From assembly GCA_001689495.1 (NCBI GenBank), contig LUJS01000020.1, positions 1 through 24,975 on the forward strand: 24,975 nucleotides of DNA, written 5' to 3'. Source of the stretch: Bacteroidales bacterium M8 (GTDB taxonomy: Bacteria; Bacteroidota; Bacteroidia; Bacteroidales; Muribaculaceae). Under the pieces are notes generated by a model. That model was not told the origin of the DNA. It saw only the letters and a program-made list of their open reading frames with translations, and did no database searches. How positions within the stretch are numbered: position 1 is the stretch's first letter; every line of letters starts with the position of its first letter. This document shows positions 15,786 to 24,094 of this stretch, one piece after another. Made by a program: the position numbers and the translations under genes.

Positions 15786-17372
15786 ATGAGTACATATATA
15801 TTTGCCATCGGCGGCACGGGTGCCCGCGTCTTGCGGTCGCTCACGATGCTGTTGGCGGCGGGATGCAAGGGCTCTTCTGCCGAGGAGACCATAATCCCGA
15901 TAATCATAGACTATGACACCGAGAACGGTTCGACCGTGCAGACTCAGAAACTGCTCGAGTGTTATCAGCACATCCACAATGCGGCATACAAGCCCGAAGA
16001 TAAGGATAAGGAAAGTTTCTTTTGCACCCCTATAAAAAAACTAAAGGAGATCAGCAAGGCTCCGGCGCGTTTCAATAGGGATACAAAGTTTGAGGTATTC
16101 CTCGAACCGGACGAGGTTAACAGTACGTTTGGCGAGCATATCGGGTTCAATACCATCAACGATACAAACGGTACATTGCCTACCCGCTATCTGCTCGAAG
16201 CCCTCTATGATAAGTCTGAGGGCGTGAATGCCGAACTCGAACTGTCCCTCGAACTGGGGTTCAAGGGCTGTCCCAATATCGGTTGTGTCGTCACTAAGAA
16301 ACTCACTGATACCGAGGAACTGAGGCAGTTTATTACACTTGCCAATAGTGATGACAAGATTCTCATCATAGGATCTATATTCGGCGGCACTGGTGCCTCC
16401 GGCATTCCGATGCTGCTCGATCTCATCACTGATCCTGCCGGCCTGCCGGAAAACAAGGTGGGGGTCATTGCAGTCGAGCCCTATTTCAAGGTTGCGACAG
16501 ATAATAATAGTGTCATCAACTCGGCTACTTTCGAGGCAAAGACCAAAGCCGCTCTCGAGGCCTATGACCTTGGCATAAGCGTGAACAAACAGGCAGATGC
16601 AATCTACTATGTTGGAGATAAAAAGACTTCCGGTGCCCTTCAGAATTACGAAGGGGGTGTTCAGCAATGCAATCCTGCGCATGTTGCCGAGCTCATAGCC
16701 GGTATATGTGCCATTGATTTCATGAACAATGGCAATATACAACATACCGATACGAGCACTTCGGCTATGTTCTTTGAGACATGGCTAAACCTGCCCACTC
16801 AAGATAACGATCCTGATGAGGACACTGAAGTAAAAGAGGTTAAGGTAATCCGTGTATCGGATTTCTATGAAAAGGAACTTGAAGAGCCCTACATAGCGCC
16901 TCTCTCAAGACTTGCCATGTTCAATGAATTCTGCAAGAACTACTATCTCGGATGCGGATCGGGTGCAAACAGCGATGTCTGGTTGCGAAATACGAGCTTG
17001 GATGCTCAGTCAGCCTTCCGCACGCATCTCAGGGAGTTTATAACTGCCTTCGAGGAGTGGATAACGGAAATGGAAGATCCGAAACGTCCGCTCAAGCTGT
17101 TCAATGTCGATGACAGCAACTATTCGCAGTTGTTGGTGGATAAGGTCATGACTCGGCCGAAGTTCAGATTTATCACCGAACATGCTGTTTCTGATGATGG
17201 TATCCGTAGTCAACTGGGCAAAAAACTCAACGATCTGGATACCAATCCGGCAGAAAAGGCTAAGCTGGTCGGCAGACCCTGCTATCTGTATCTCAAATGG
17301 ATGACGGAAATAATGAAAGATTATTACGATGTCATCCAGAAATGGACAAAAGAAAAAGCCGCAGGTAATTAA
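15786..17372 (+). CDS. Tubulin/FtsZ-like protein (Tubulin_2-type)
   Basis: The protein has 528 residues. The N-terminus is a Rossmann start, YIFAIGGTGARV (Gly 9, 10, 12). After a divergent stretch, the strand ILIIGSIFGGTGASG (residues 192-206) carries the tubulin-type signature loop. FtsZ and tubulin have GGGTGT/SG here, and this protein reads FGGTGASG. The order of elements and the strand VGVIAVEPYF that follows match the Tubulin_2 (FtsZ-like) family rather than cell-division FtsZ (about 380-450 aa). The C-terminal half is mostly helical, without an FtsZ C-terminal tail for FtsA/ZipA, and has no membrane helix. Nucleotide binding is likely. Polymerisation is plausible but unproven. It is encoded between two actin-fold ATPases, which is unusual and suggests a filament-based cytoplasmic module. 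Confidence 0.85.
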   Translation: MSTYIFAIGGTGARVLRSLTMLLAAGCKGSSAEETIIPIIIDYDTENGSTVQTQKLLECYQHIHNAAYKPEDKDKESFFCTPIKKLKEISKAPARFNRDTKFEVFLEPDEVNSTFGEHIGFNTINDTNGTLPTRYLLEALYDKSEGVNAELELSLELGFKGCPNIGCVVTKKLTDTEELRQFITLANSDDKILIIGSIFGGTGASGIPMLLDLITDPAGLPENKVGVIAVEPYFKVATDNNSVINSATFEAKTKAALEAYDLGISVNKQADAIYYVGDKKTSGALQNYEGGVQQCNPAHVAELIAGICAIDFMNNGNIQHTDTSTSAMFFETWLNLPTQDNDPDEDTEVKEVKVIRVSDFYEKELEEPYIAPLSRLAMFNEFCKNYYLGCGSGANSDVWLRNTSLDAQSAFRTHLREFITAFEEWITEMEDPKRPLKLFNVDDSNYSQLLVDKVMTRPKFRFITEHAVSDDGIRSQLGKKLNDLDTNPAEKAKLVGRPCYLYLKWMTEIMKDYYDVIQKWTKEKAAGN

Positions 17373-17392
17373 CCTCTCAAATCTATAATCAA

Positions 17393-20300
17393 ATGGCACA
17401 GACCATCACATATCACAAATCCGGCTCTACCACCGAACAAAAGGGTGTGGCGCAGGGGCCTAAGGCTCTGACCTCGTCTTTTAAGGGGATTGATCCATTG
17501 AGCCGGGCTGGAGAGCAAGCCAATAAGCCCGGCTCATCCATTCCGACTATCTTTGCACGAATGTTGTTCTTTCGCACGGCATTCAAGAATGTGGACGAGA
17601 AAACGATAGGTGGAGTCGAAGGTACTCAGCCGGTCTATAATCAGGTCGTTTCGCAGTGCTTTGATCTGCTGGAAATGATTTTTAATCACGACCGCTCGCT
17701 CAAGTTTGTTGAATGGAACCAGACTGAGCAAGTTGAGAAACTCAGGAAAACCGGACATGAAGAGATTGCAGACGCTCTCGAATCACATTTCAACAAATAT
17801 CTCAAGTGTTACGGACTCACATCTCTCTATCTTGTCCTGAAGCAAGGGGCAACCGCCGAGGAATGGAATGTCATCGGCGGCACGTCGCCCTTTACCATCG
17901 TGTTCACGTCGGCCAACTGGAACAGTGGCCGTCCAGTGACTCCATTGCTTGCCAGAGACCCAAAATTCAAGGAATACATATACAGCTTGTATGCGGCCTT
18001 GCAGAATAATATAGACAAGAAATCTGAGGAATACGCAGCTATTGAGGGCTTTATGGATTATATTGCCGCCACATCGGCAATCGAGCCCGACAAGACACTC
18101 CGAGCTGTCGCAACCAACCTCTCTTATCCTACACACAAGTTGCAGGAAGATTATCCTCCGATTATTCTCGACAAGGATCACAAGGTTGCAATGCCCGCTG
18201 CAGCTTTTCGCTTGGCGACTCCGGTGTCATTTAAGGATGCGGATGATATAGCCAACACCATCACCACTGCCGACCTCTATCTTGCTGGTCGCAAGAAGGG
18301 GGCTCTTAAGTCCGACTTCTTCCTCAACAGTGATCTGGACAAGACGTTTGATGAGATTAAGACACCTCTGATACTCGCCGAGGGTCTTTACCATACGAGA
18401 TTCTACTATGACACCGTGCGCTGGAATGACAACACGAAGGTGCCGCAGATTGTCAACGACCGTCAGGCGGTGAGACAGTTGCCCGGTGCTCCGGCCATAG
18501 AGCATCTCTATTTCACGACCATAGATTTCCTTGAGCAGAAGCTGATACAGCTTCCCTACGAGATCGACTCAAACCATTTCCATCATGTACTCAATATTGA
18601 CGGAAAGGGTTATTTCCTCCCGTTCAAGCCGCTGCTGATCGCTCACTTCGGCCTCGAAAAGATCGGGCAGATGCTTGTTGTCAACGAGGTGCGCGACCAC
18701 AATGGAAACGTCTCGACGTTAAAAGTGACCCTCAAGGTCCCCATTCGCAACAATGCAGGTAATCCCACGGGCGTTGTCGAGCTGAAGCGAGACTATGACA
18801 TGATGAAGGATGTCGTATCACTCGCACAGTATCCCGTTTCGATCGGTATTGCTCCGTTCTTCCGCCTCAGTGACGACAACCTGAACCGCTATACCGTCAT
18901 ATACCAGCATGGCCGACTCGTCAACTATGGGCGCACGAGCCTTTCGTTCTACGATTTCGGCAAGAAAAATCCGGATGTAGGCGACTCCAAGTCGCGCGGT
19001 CTCGAGACCATCTCCGAGTTCTACAGACTGCGTTCTGCGTTCGATGCCATCCGTATCTCGTTCGACGAACCTAAGTCTGAAAATGCTGTGCCCTGTGCAG
19101 GCATGGTATTGCCCAATTTCGACGAGCACGAATACATAGGCGGCAATCACTATTACTATAGCATCGACTTCGGCACGACCAATACGCACATCGCCTTGGC
19201 CGTGTCCGGCAACGATGACCCCAGAAGCTTCAACAGCGATGACATCCGCAGTCAGGCCGTATATCTTGCCGCCGTGCCCCAGAAGGTCAAGGACGCAATT
19301 AGGGATCACAATGACGGACAGGCCCACAACGCCATGGAAAATGTCTATGGCAAGCGTGGCAAGAACATCAAGATGGCTCAGGAGCGTCAGTTCTATCCCA
19401 ACTTCATCGGCAACGAGTACAATTTCCCCATCCGTACCGTCACCGGTCAGAACAGCACCATAGACGACCTTTCGGAGATCTATAGCGGAGCCTCGATCGG
19501 CTTCCGATTCTCCAAGGAACTCGTGATGCCTGCCGACACGGAGATAAAGTACAATACCGACGTGAAGTGGGCCCTCGAGACAGGCAGTGGTGCCGAGGTG
19601 AAGTATCGTGCCGCGCTCTTCTTCCACGAGATTCTCGAGATGATACGCACGCATTGGCTCAGCCAGACAGGAGCCAACCTCGAAGACACCCCCTCAATCA
19701 TACTGACGTATCCTCTCGCCATGAGCAACGTGGCCATGATGGCTCGCCTCTGGGGCAGGGAGTACGCCAAGGTGTTTGGCGTCAACGAGTCGGTTGCGAC
19801 ACGCAAGATCGTGCGTATGCCCGAGTCTCTCGCTCCGGCCTACAGCCTCATCCACGACGGACATCTGCCGGTGGCAGGTCTGCTCAATGTCGACATAGGC
19901 GGTGGCACGACAGACATCCAGTATTATCGCATTTCCGGCAACGACAAGTATGCCTTCTACAACTCTGTCCGTTTTGCCGGAGACGATCTCTGGGGCACCG
20001 GATATGAGAACATACCCAATGCCCCCGGCGGCGGCGTCAAGGAAAACATCTTCACGACGTTTGCCAAGGAGAAGCTCAAGGATGACGACCTGATCATCGA
20101 CATGGACAAGTGCCGTATCGTGGACATCACCAAGACCGGCAAGGAGTTCATCAACGTGCTGCTGCGCGATAGCAACAAGCTCTTCATCGAGGCTCTCTCG
20201 ACACCAGACACGAATATTTGCCGCAAGGTAATCTTCCTCCACTACGGGGCGATAATGTATCATATCGTCAACCTGCTCATGTCGAGGTCCGAGGAGACCG

Positions 20301-20863
20301 GAGGCACGTTCCCGGCGACACTCAATTTCACCGGATTCGGCTCGAAGTATATCGAGACTCTGTTCGGCGAAGGCCACAACGACAAGCTCATTGCATATAC
20401 CAAGGAGCTCATTGTGGCATTCGGATTCCCGAAAGACCGAATACCCGATAACTTCACCATCAAGTTCGACGAGAACCCGAAGGCTGCCACGGCCGAAGGT
20501 GCCGCGCTGTATGCCCGTGACAAGGCAGACCGCAAGGATACGATAGACTCGAGGACGGCATATCACTATGGTTTCGCCACTCCGGTGAGGGAGCTTCGTC
20601 GAAAGGACATCTCAGCCGTCAAGCCCGACGTGATCAAGTATTTCGATGAATTCATCAAGGCATCGCAGTCCGTGACCATGCAGGGTGTCGACATTCCTCA
20701 CCTGACTTCCGACGAGGCTGCACGTCTCCGCGTCGATGCCATGACCAGTTTCGATCAGGTGGAAAGCTCCACCGCCGCCGAAAACGACAGCGCCGGCGAG
20801 AACCAGATCAAGGATTCAATCTTCTTCTGGACCCTCAAGGGCTCGCTGTTCAATCTCAATTAA
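17393..20863 (+). CDS. Second actin/Hsp70-fold protein with long N-terminal region
   Basis: The protein has 1156 residues. The ATPase core lies in the second half. Phosphate-1 is YSIDFGTTNTHIA (Asp 592, Gly 594), phosphate-2 is NVDIGGGTTDI (Asp 834, Gly 836-838), and the adenosine loop is FTGFGSKYIE (Gly 981, Gly 983). Residues 1-580 form an N-terminal region of mixed helices and strands that shows no evident similarity to the extension of the other Hsp70-like protein here. The two are therefore not simple duplicates. Only about 90 residues follow the ATPase, so an Hsp70 substrate-binding domain is missing. This points toward an actin-like or SrfB-like ATPase rather than a chaperone. There is no signal peptide or membrane helix. 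It starts 20 bases after the tubulin-like gene and is followed directly by an intrinsic terminator. Confidence 0.86.
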   Translation: MAQTITYHKSGSTTEQKGVAQGPKALTSSFKGIDPLSRAGEQANKPGSSIPTIFARMLFFRTAFKNVDEKTIGGVEGTQPVYNQVVSQCFDLLEMIFNHDRSLKFVEWNQTEQVEKLRKTGHEEIADALESHFNKYLKCYGLTSLYLVLKQGATAEEWNVIGGTSPFTIVFTSANWNSGRPVTPLLARDPKFKEYIYSLYAALQNNIDKKSEEYAAIEGFMDYIAATSAIEPDKTLRAVATNLSYPTHKLQEDYPPIILDKDHKVAMPAAAFRLATPVSFKDADDIANTITTADLYLAGRKKGALKSDFFLNSDLDKTFDEIKTPLILAEGLYHTRFYYDTVRWNDNTKVPQIVNDRQAVRQLPGAPAIEHLYFTTIDFLEQKLIQLPYEIDSNHFHHVLNIDGKGYFLPFKPLLIAHFGLEKIGQMLVVNEVRDHNGNVSTLKVTLKVPIRNNAGNPTGVVELKRDYDMMKDVVSLAQYPVSIGIAPFFRLSDDNLNRYTVIYQHGRLVNYGRTSLSFYDFGKKNPDVGDSKSRGLETISEFYRLRSAFDAIRISFDEPKSENAVPCAGMVLPNFDEHEYIGGNHYYYSIDFGTTNTHIALAVSGNDDPRSFNSDDIRSQAVYLAAVPQKVKDAIRDHNDGQAHNAMENVYGKRGKNIKMAQERQFYPNFIGNEYNFPIRTVTGQNSTIDDLSEIYSGASIGFRFSKELVMPADTEIKYNTDVKWALETGSGAEVKYRAALFFHEILEMIRTHWLSQTGANLEDTPSIILTYPLAMSNVAMMARLWGREYAKVFGVNESVATRKIVRMPESLAPAYSLIHDGHLPVAGLLNVDIGGGTTDIQYYRISGNDKYAFYNSVRFAGDDLWGTGYENIPNAPGGGVKENIFTTFAKEKLKDDDLIIDMDKCRIVDITKTGKEFINVLLRDSNKLFIEALSTPDTNICRKVIFLHYGAIMYHIVNLLMSRSEETGGTFPATLNFTGFGSKYIETLFGEGHNDKLIAYTKELIVAFGFPKDRIPDNFTIKFDENPKAATAEGAALYARDKADRKDTIDSRTAYHYGFATPVRELRRKDISAVKPDVIKYFDEFIKASQSVTMQGVDIPHLTSDEAARLRVDAMTSFDQVESSTAAENDSAGENQIKDSIFFWTLKGSLFNLN

Positions 20864-20871
20864 TCACCATT

Positions 20872-20917
20872 ACTCCGTCTGTCCGGCATCTCCGGATGCG
20901 GGACGGACGGAGTTTTT
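20872..20917 (+). terminator. Intrinsic terminator inside the cluster
   Basis: A long GC-rich hairpin has an outer stem with 20872-20884 pairing to 20901-20913, including one T-G pair. An inner stem (20886-20890 with 20895-20899) lies beyond one G-G mismatch. It is followed by TTTTT at 20913-20917. It begins 8 bases after the actin-like stop and ends 14 bases before the next start, so the downstream genes need read-through or an internal promoter. Confidence 0.85.
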
Positions 20918-20931
20918 AACCTTAAGCACTC

Positions 20932-21546
20932 ATGCCTATAAACGATTTTCTCAAATCATTTGGAGGAGGTAGGGGAGACGATATGACTCCTCAGGTGATT
21001 GATTTGCTCCGGCGACAGATAGACACCGTCGAGAAGAATAATCATCTGATGATGGATCTGAGGGCCGAGATCAACCACCTTGTCAATGTGGTGGCTGACC
21101 TTAATTCCCGTATGGCCGAGGTGCAGGGTAAGCTCTCCGCGATGGAAACTGCGAGATATGACGTGTCCGAATCCTATGTTCAGGAGCCGGTCTATAATCC
21201 TGTCGAGGACAAGCCTGTCGCGCCGCCCGAGCCAAAGGCTCCGCCCGTCAGGACCCTGTTCGCCATAATGATAGACGAACTGAGGCTCTCCGTGGTCAGC
21301 GACGCCGAAAGAAACAGCGCCCAGTTCGTCATCACGGCAAAGGGTGATTCAGGCACCGTATCTTTCAATCCCGATAGTTCGTCATTCTGTCTTGGCAACA
21401 TCGAGGGTGAGGTCGAGCCATATTTTGAATACACGCTTAATTCCCGCACGCCAGTTTCGATCCACGGTGACAATTCCGCCGGGGTGACGTTGGCGCCCGA
21501 CGGATGCTGGGTGATGGACAGACCCATACATCTCACCATAGATTGA
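20932..21546 (+). CDS. Coiled-coil protein with C-terminal beta domain, paralogue A
   Basis: The protein has 204 residues. Residues 18-75 form a coiled coil with regular hydrophobic heptads. A Pro/Glu-rich linker (about 85-107) leads to a small beta-rich domain (about 108-204) that includes the GTVSFNP and LGNIEGEVEPYFEY strings. The neighbouring 195-aa protein has the same three-part layout and a matching end region, so the two are probably paralogues. No signal peptide or membrane segment; cytoplasmic. No known family. An oligomeric adaptor or scaffold for the ATPases is the simplest guess. I see no TAnnTTTG element in the short gap after the terminator, so expression probably depends on read-through. 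Confidence 0.75.
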   Translation: MPINDFLKSFGGGRGDDMTPQVIDLLRRQIDTVEKNNHLMMDLRAEINHLVNVVADLNSRMAEVQGKLSAMETARYDVSESYVQEPVYNPVEDKPVAPPEPKAPPVRTLFAIMIDELRLSVVSDAERNSAQFVITAKGDSGTVSFNPDSSSFCLGNIEGEVEPYFEYTLNSRTPVSIHGDNSAGVTLAPDGCWVMDRPIHLTID

Positions 21547-21568
21547 ACCACATAATTCTGTTCACAAA

Positions 21569-22156
21569 ATGAATATCACAACATATCCTCCCATATTGAA
21601 GCCGGCAATGCAGCAGATAGAAGAGCTGCAAGCCGAGATAGCAAGGCTCAGGGCCCAGATGGACGAGGTCAGAAGCATGCTCGGTTTCTCCACCGAGGAT
21701 CCCTGCATGTCGATGCCTGCCAATCCCGAACCCGTAATGTCGCGTCCGACGCCTCCGGTATCCGTGCCTGAACCCGTGCCTGAACCCCGGCCCGAGCCGC
21801 AGACAGTACAGTCAGCGCCTGCCTCTGTCGCCGAGACTCTGTATTGCACCTCGTTGACTTTTGTGGACGAAGAACCGGTTTTCCCCAACAATCACATTTC
21901 CGGAGATCGTTTTGAGGCTGCATATTCTTTGGAAGTCAACGGCGATAAAGCTCTTTTTTCACTTTTGCCAGATCAGGATGCTTTCGAATTCCTGACGGGA
22001 GACCTCAGCAAATACATCGAGGCCGCGGCCGAGAGCGACAGTGAATATGACTTTGATGTGGTTGGACTTAAAACAGTGCAGCCGGGTCAGGCAATCAAGT
22101 CAGCCAAGGGCTGGAAGATTACGCAAAAAGCTAAAATATCATACATAAAGGAATGA
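21569..22156 (+). CDS. Coiled-coil protein with C-terminal beta domain, paralogue B
   Basis: The protein has 195 residues. A coiled coil (about 12-40) is followed by a long Pro-Glu-Pro-rich linker (about 48-84) and a beta-rich C-terminal domain (about 88-195). Strings ALFSLLPDQDAFEFLTGDLS and YIEAAAE align by eye with VSFNPDSSSFCLGNIEGE and PYFEYT of the preceding protein, which supports a tandem duplication. It lacks a signal peptide and membrane helix. The shorter coiled coil and longer linker suggest the two differ in reach or partners. The last four bases overlap the start of the protease gene as ATGA. Function unknown; probably a structural or adaptor part of the system. Confidence 0.75.
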   Translation: MNITTYPPILKPAMQQIEELQAEIARLRAQMDEVRSMLGFSTEDPCMSMPANPEPVMSRPTPPVSVPEPVPEPRPEPQTVQSAPASVAETLYCTSLTFVDEEPVFPNNHISGDRFEAAYSLEVNGDKALFSLLPDQDAFEFLTGDLSKYIEAAAESDSEYDFDVVGLKTVQPGQAIKSAKGWKITQKAKISYIKE

Positions 22157-23214
22157 AAAAAATAATTATATCCGCTTTGTCGGCCGGCGTCGGAGCATTG
22201 GCCCTTTTTACAACCGGTTGTTCCGGCATACCCGTGACAGGCGAGACTGACGTTGTTACAGATGTGATTGACGGTAATACCATTCAGCTCAACAGCGGTC
22301 TTGTCGTGCACCTGCTGGGTATATCTCCCAACAGTTCTTTCTCCGAAGAGTATCTGAAGACAAATATCCTTGACCATGAGGTGGTCCTCACCTCGGATAG
22401 CGGAGCTGATGAGGAGGCCCAGAGTTATGACGATGAGATATATGCCTATGTCACGACGACAGACGACTATATGCCCCTTAACCGCAAGATCCTGAAAATG
22501 GCGGGCGAGAAGGCTTTCGACACTTCGTACCTCACGGACAGTCTCGAGGCATATCGCAAGATATTCACTGACAACAGCAGGGTACTCTCCGACAACGAGC
22601 TCTCTGCCATGCTCAAGGCATCCTCGATGCTTGTCTGCGGTGCCGGCAAGGAGGGGCAGTTCATCGGTACGGCCTTCTTCATCAACGAGAACGGCCTCGC
22701 GGTGTCCAACAATCACGTTGTCAATCACGGCAACAAGTACAAGGTCTATCTTTCGGATTCGCAAGGAAACATCAACTACGATCGCGGCTACGACATCACT
22801 ACCATTGTCAAGACTCAGGACTATCGTACGGGACCTGACTATACCATCTTCTATGTCAATATAGACGAGGATACCAAGAAGCGACTCTCTTACCTCACCG
22901 TCGGCAAGCACCGTCCTGCCAGCGGCGACAAGATTGCCACGGTCGGCAATCCGGCTCCCGGCGACCGTATCCTGAACATGTCTTACGCCCATGGCACTAT
23001 TTCGGCCGTGCGCGAGAATCAGGGTCAGCTTCAGATCAACGCTCCCATAACCCACGGTTTCAGCGGCGGCGCACTCGTCAATGACCGTGGCCACGTTGTG
23101 GGCATATCGTCGAGTGGATATGACAATACCAATGCCAACCTCAACTTCGCGGTCGACATGCAGATTGTCCGAGATATTCTCGACAGTGAGAATGTTCCCT
23201 ATGCCGGTAAGTAA
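22153..23214 (+). CDS. Lipoprotein: degenerate SNase-like domain fused to trypsin-like protease
   Basis: The protein has 353 residues. The signal ends in lipobox TTGC (Cys 23). Residues about 33-124 follow the staphylococcal-nuclease fold pattern: VTDVIDGNTIQL, then a LLGIS strand, a 'YDDEIYAYV' strand and 'LNRKIL-x2-AG'. The nuclease catalytic residues are replaced: His 53 where an Arg is usual, no Glu in the 'SPNSS' loop, and Glu rather than Arg before the AYV strand. It is therefore probably non-nucleolytic and used for binding. Residues about 155-345 are a trypsin/HtrA-like serine protease with an intact triad: His 188 (NNHVV), Asp 229 (GPDYTIF) and Ser 304 (GFSGGALV). No PDZ domain follows. 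It works outside the inner membrane and may cleave envelope or cluster proteins. Confidence 0.85.
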   Translation: MKKIIISALSAGVGALALFTTGCSGIPVTGETDVVTDVIDGNTIQLNSGLVVHLLGISPNSSFSEEYLKTNILDHEVVLTSDSGADEEAQSYDDEIYAYVTTTDDYMPLNRKILKMAGEKAFDTSYLTDSLEAYRKIFTDNSRVLSDNELSAMLKASSMLVCGAGKEGQFIGTAFFINENGLAVSNNHVVNHGNKYKVYLSDSQGNINYDRGYDITTIVKTQDYRTGPDYTIFYVNIDEDTKKRLSYLTVGKHRPASGDKIATVGNPAPGDRILNMSYAHGTISAVRENQGQLQINAPITHGFSGGALVNDRGHVVGISSSGYDNTNANLNFAVDMQIVRDILDSENVPYAGK

Positions 23215-24094
23215 TGCTTTTGCAGACATAGTCCGCCGGACTGCTTTTCAAGGCTTCCGCTTTGACGGGCAGTCGCGGCGGATTGAATGTGATTTCGAAC
23301 TCAACAGTCTTCAGAGCAATAGGCTCGTCGATCTGGCCATCCGTTCGTATGGCTACAGGGACCACACCGAGGCAGACAGGGATATTGTCGAGATATTGAC
23401 GTCTGCCGGAGATTTTGGCGCGACCTCGGTAAATGACATTGGTCTGTTGAACCTTGAGCCCGGCACGCTTGTCGATCTTCTTTTCGGCGACGGCACGCGA
23501 CTCAGGCTTATATACGACTCTGAGGCCAAGTTCATCGTACTGAGCGATGCCTCGGGAATCCTGCACAGGGGTGACACCCTGAAATGGCTCTCGCTTAATC
23601 TTGCTGTCGGTGACCGTGTCACGGCTGTAGTCCGACGCAATGGCGCCGTCTATCCCGACGCTGATACCTGTTATTGCTCGGACAAGGTTTCCGAGATAAA
23701 CGTGGTGTTCGTGTCCCCTTACGTGACGCTGGCCGGCAAGTCACCGGCGCCCTGTGACGAGGTCGTTCAGGGGTGTGTACGGGTATTCAGCAACGGGCCG
23801 AGATTGAACGGCGTTTTTGATGCGGCTGATCTGATGGCGGAAGCCTCCGATGCTGTGTTTTGCTTGGATCTGACAAGGATGGAATATACCATAAATCCGT
23901 CGTTCAGGCCCAAGATGGATGATTCGGAAAGGCTGTTGGATCTGTTGGGCCGGACTTGTGATGTTGTTGAGGGCGACAATCTACGGTTGCTCCATGCGGT
24001 CGCTCCGGGACGCTTGTCGCTGACTCAGATCAGACGAGACAGATGCTTGAAGATTTCAGAGAAACTTAAAGTAAGTATGTCGCCATGCAGATAA
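23201..24094 (+). CDS. Cytoplasmic protein of unknown function
   Basis: The protein has 297 residues from the ATG at 23201, which overlaps the end of the protease gene by 14 bases. An ATG at 23192 is also possible. The frame continues upstream to 23081, but that part runs inside the protease gene and reads as low-complexity Arg/Ser/Thr shadow. The protein is mixed alpha/beta, with acidic, strand-like segments (TLVDLLFGDGTRLRLIYD, KFIVLSDASG, DRVTAVVRRNG). No signal peptide, membrane helix or recognisable active site. A CYC pair (residues about 158-160) is its only nearby cysteine cluster. It belongs to the same transcript as its neighbours, so a role in the system is likely but unspecified. 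Confidence 0.7.
   Translation: MPVSNAFADIVRRTAFQGFRFDGQSRRIECDFELNSLQSNRLVDLAIRSYGYRDHTEADRDIVEILTSAGDFGATSVNDIGLLNLEPGTLVDLLFGDGTRLRLIYDSEAKFIVLSDASGILHRGDTLKWLSLNLAVGDRVTAVVRRNGAVYPDADTCYCSDKVSEINVVFVSPYVTLAGKSPAPCDEVVQGCVRVFSNGPRLNGVFDAADLMAEASDAVFCLDLTRMEYTINPSFRPKMDDSERLLDLLGRTCDVVEGDNLRLLHAVAPGRLSLTQIRRDRCLKISEKLKVSMSPCR

Noticed and set aside
19694..20566. Long minus-strand frame inside the second actin-like gene
   Set aside because: This is a shadow of the plus-strand codons, which carry clear ATPase motifs. Similar shadows occur at 18818-19654 and 8248-8856.
23081..23200. Upstream extension of the 297-aa protein
   Set aside because: It lies inside the protease gene in another frame and reads as low-complexity Arg, Ser and Thr.
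22087..23229. A 380-codon open frame on the minus strand opposite the protease gene
   Set aside because: It runs antisense to a gene with a full protease triad and lipobox, its product is a low-information Val/Ile/Arg mix, and it has no neighbours on that strand.
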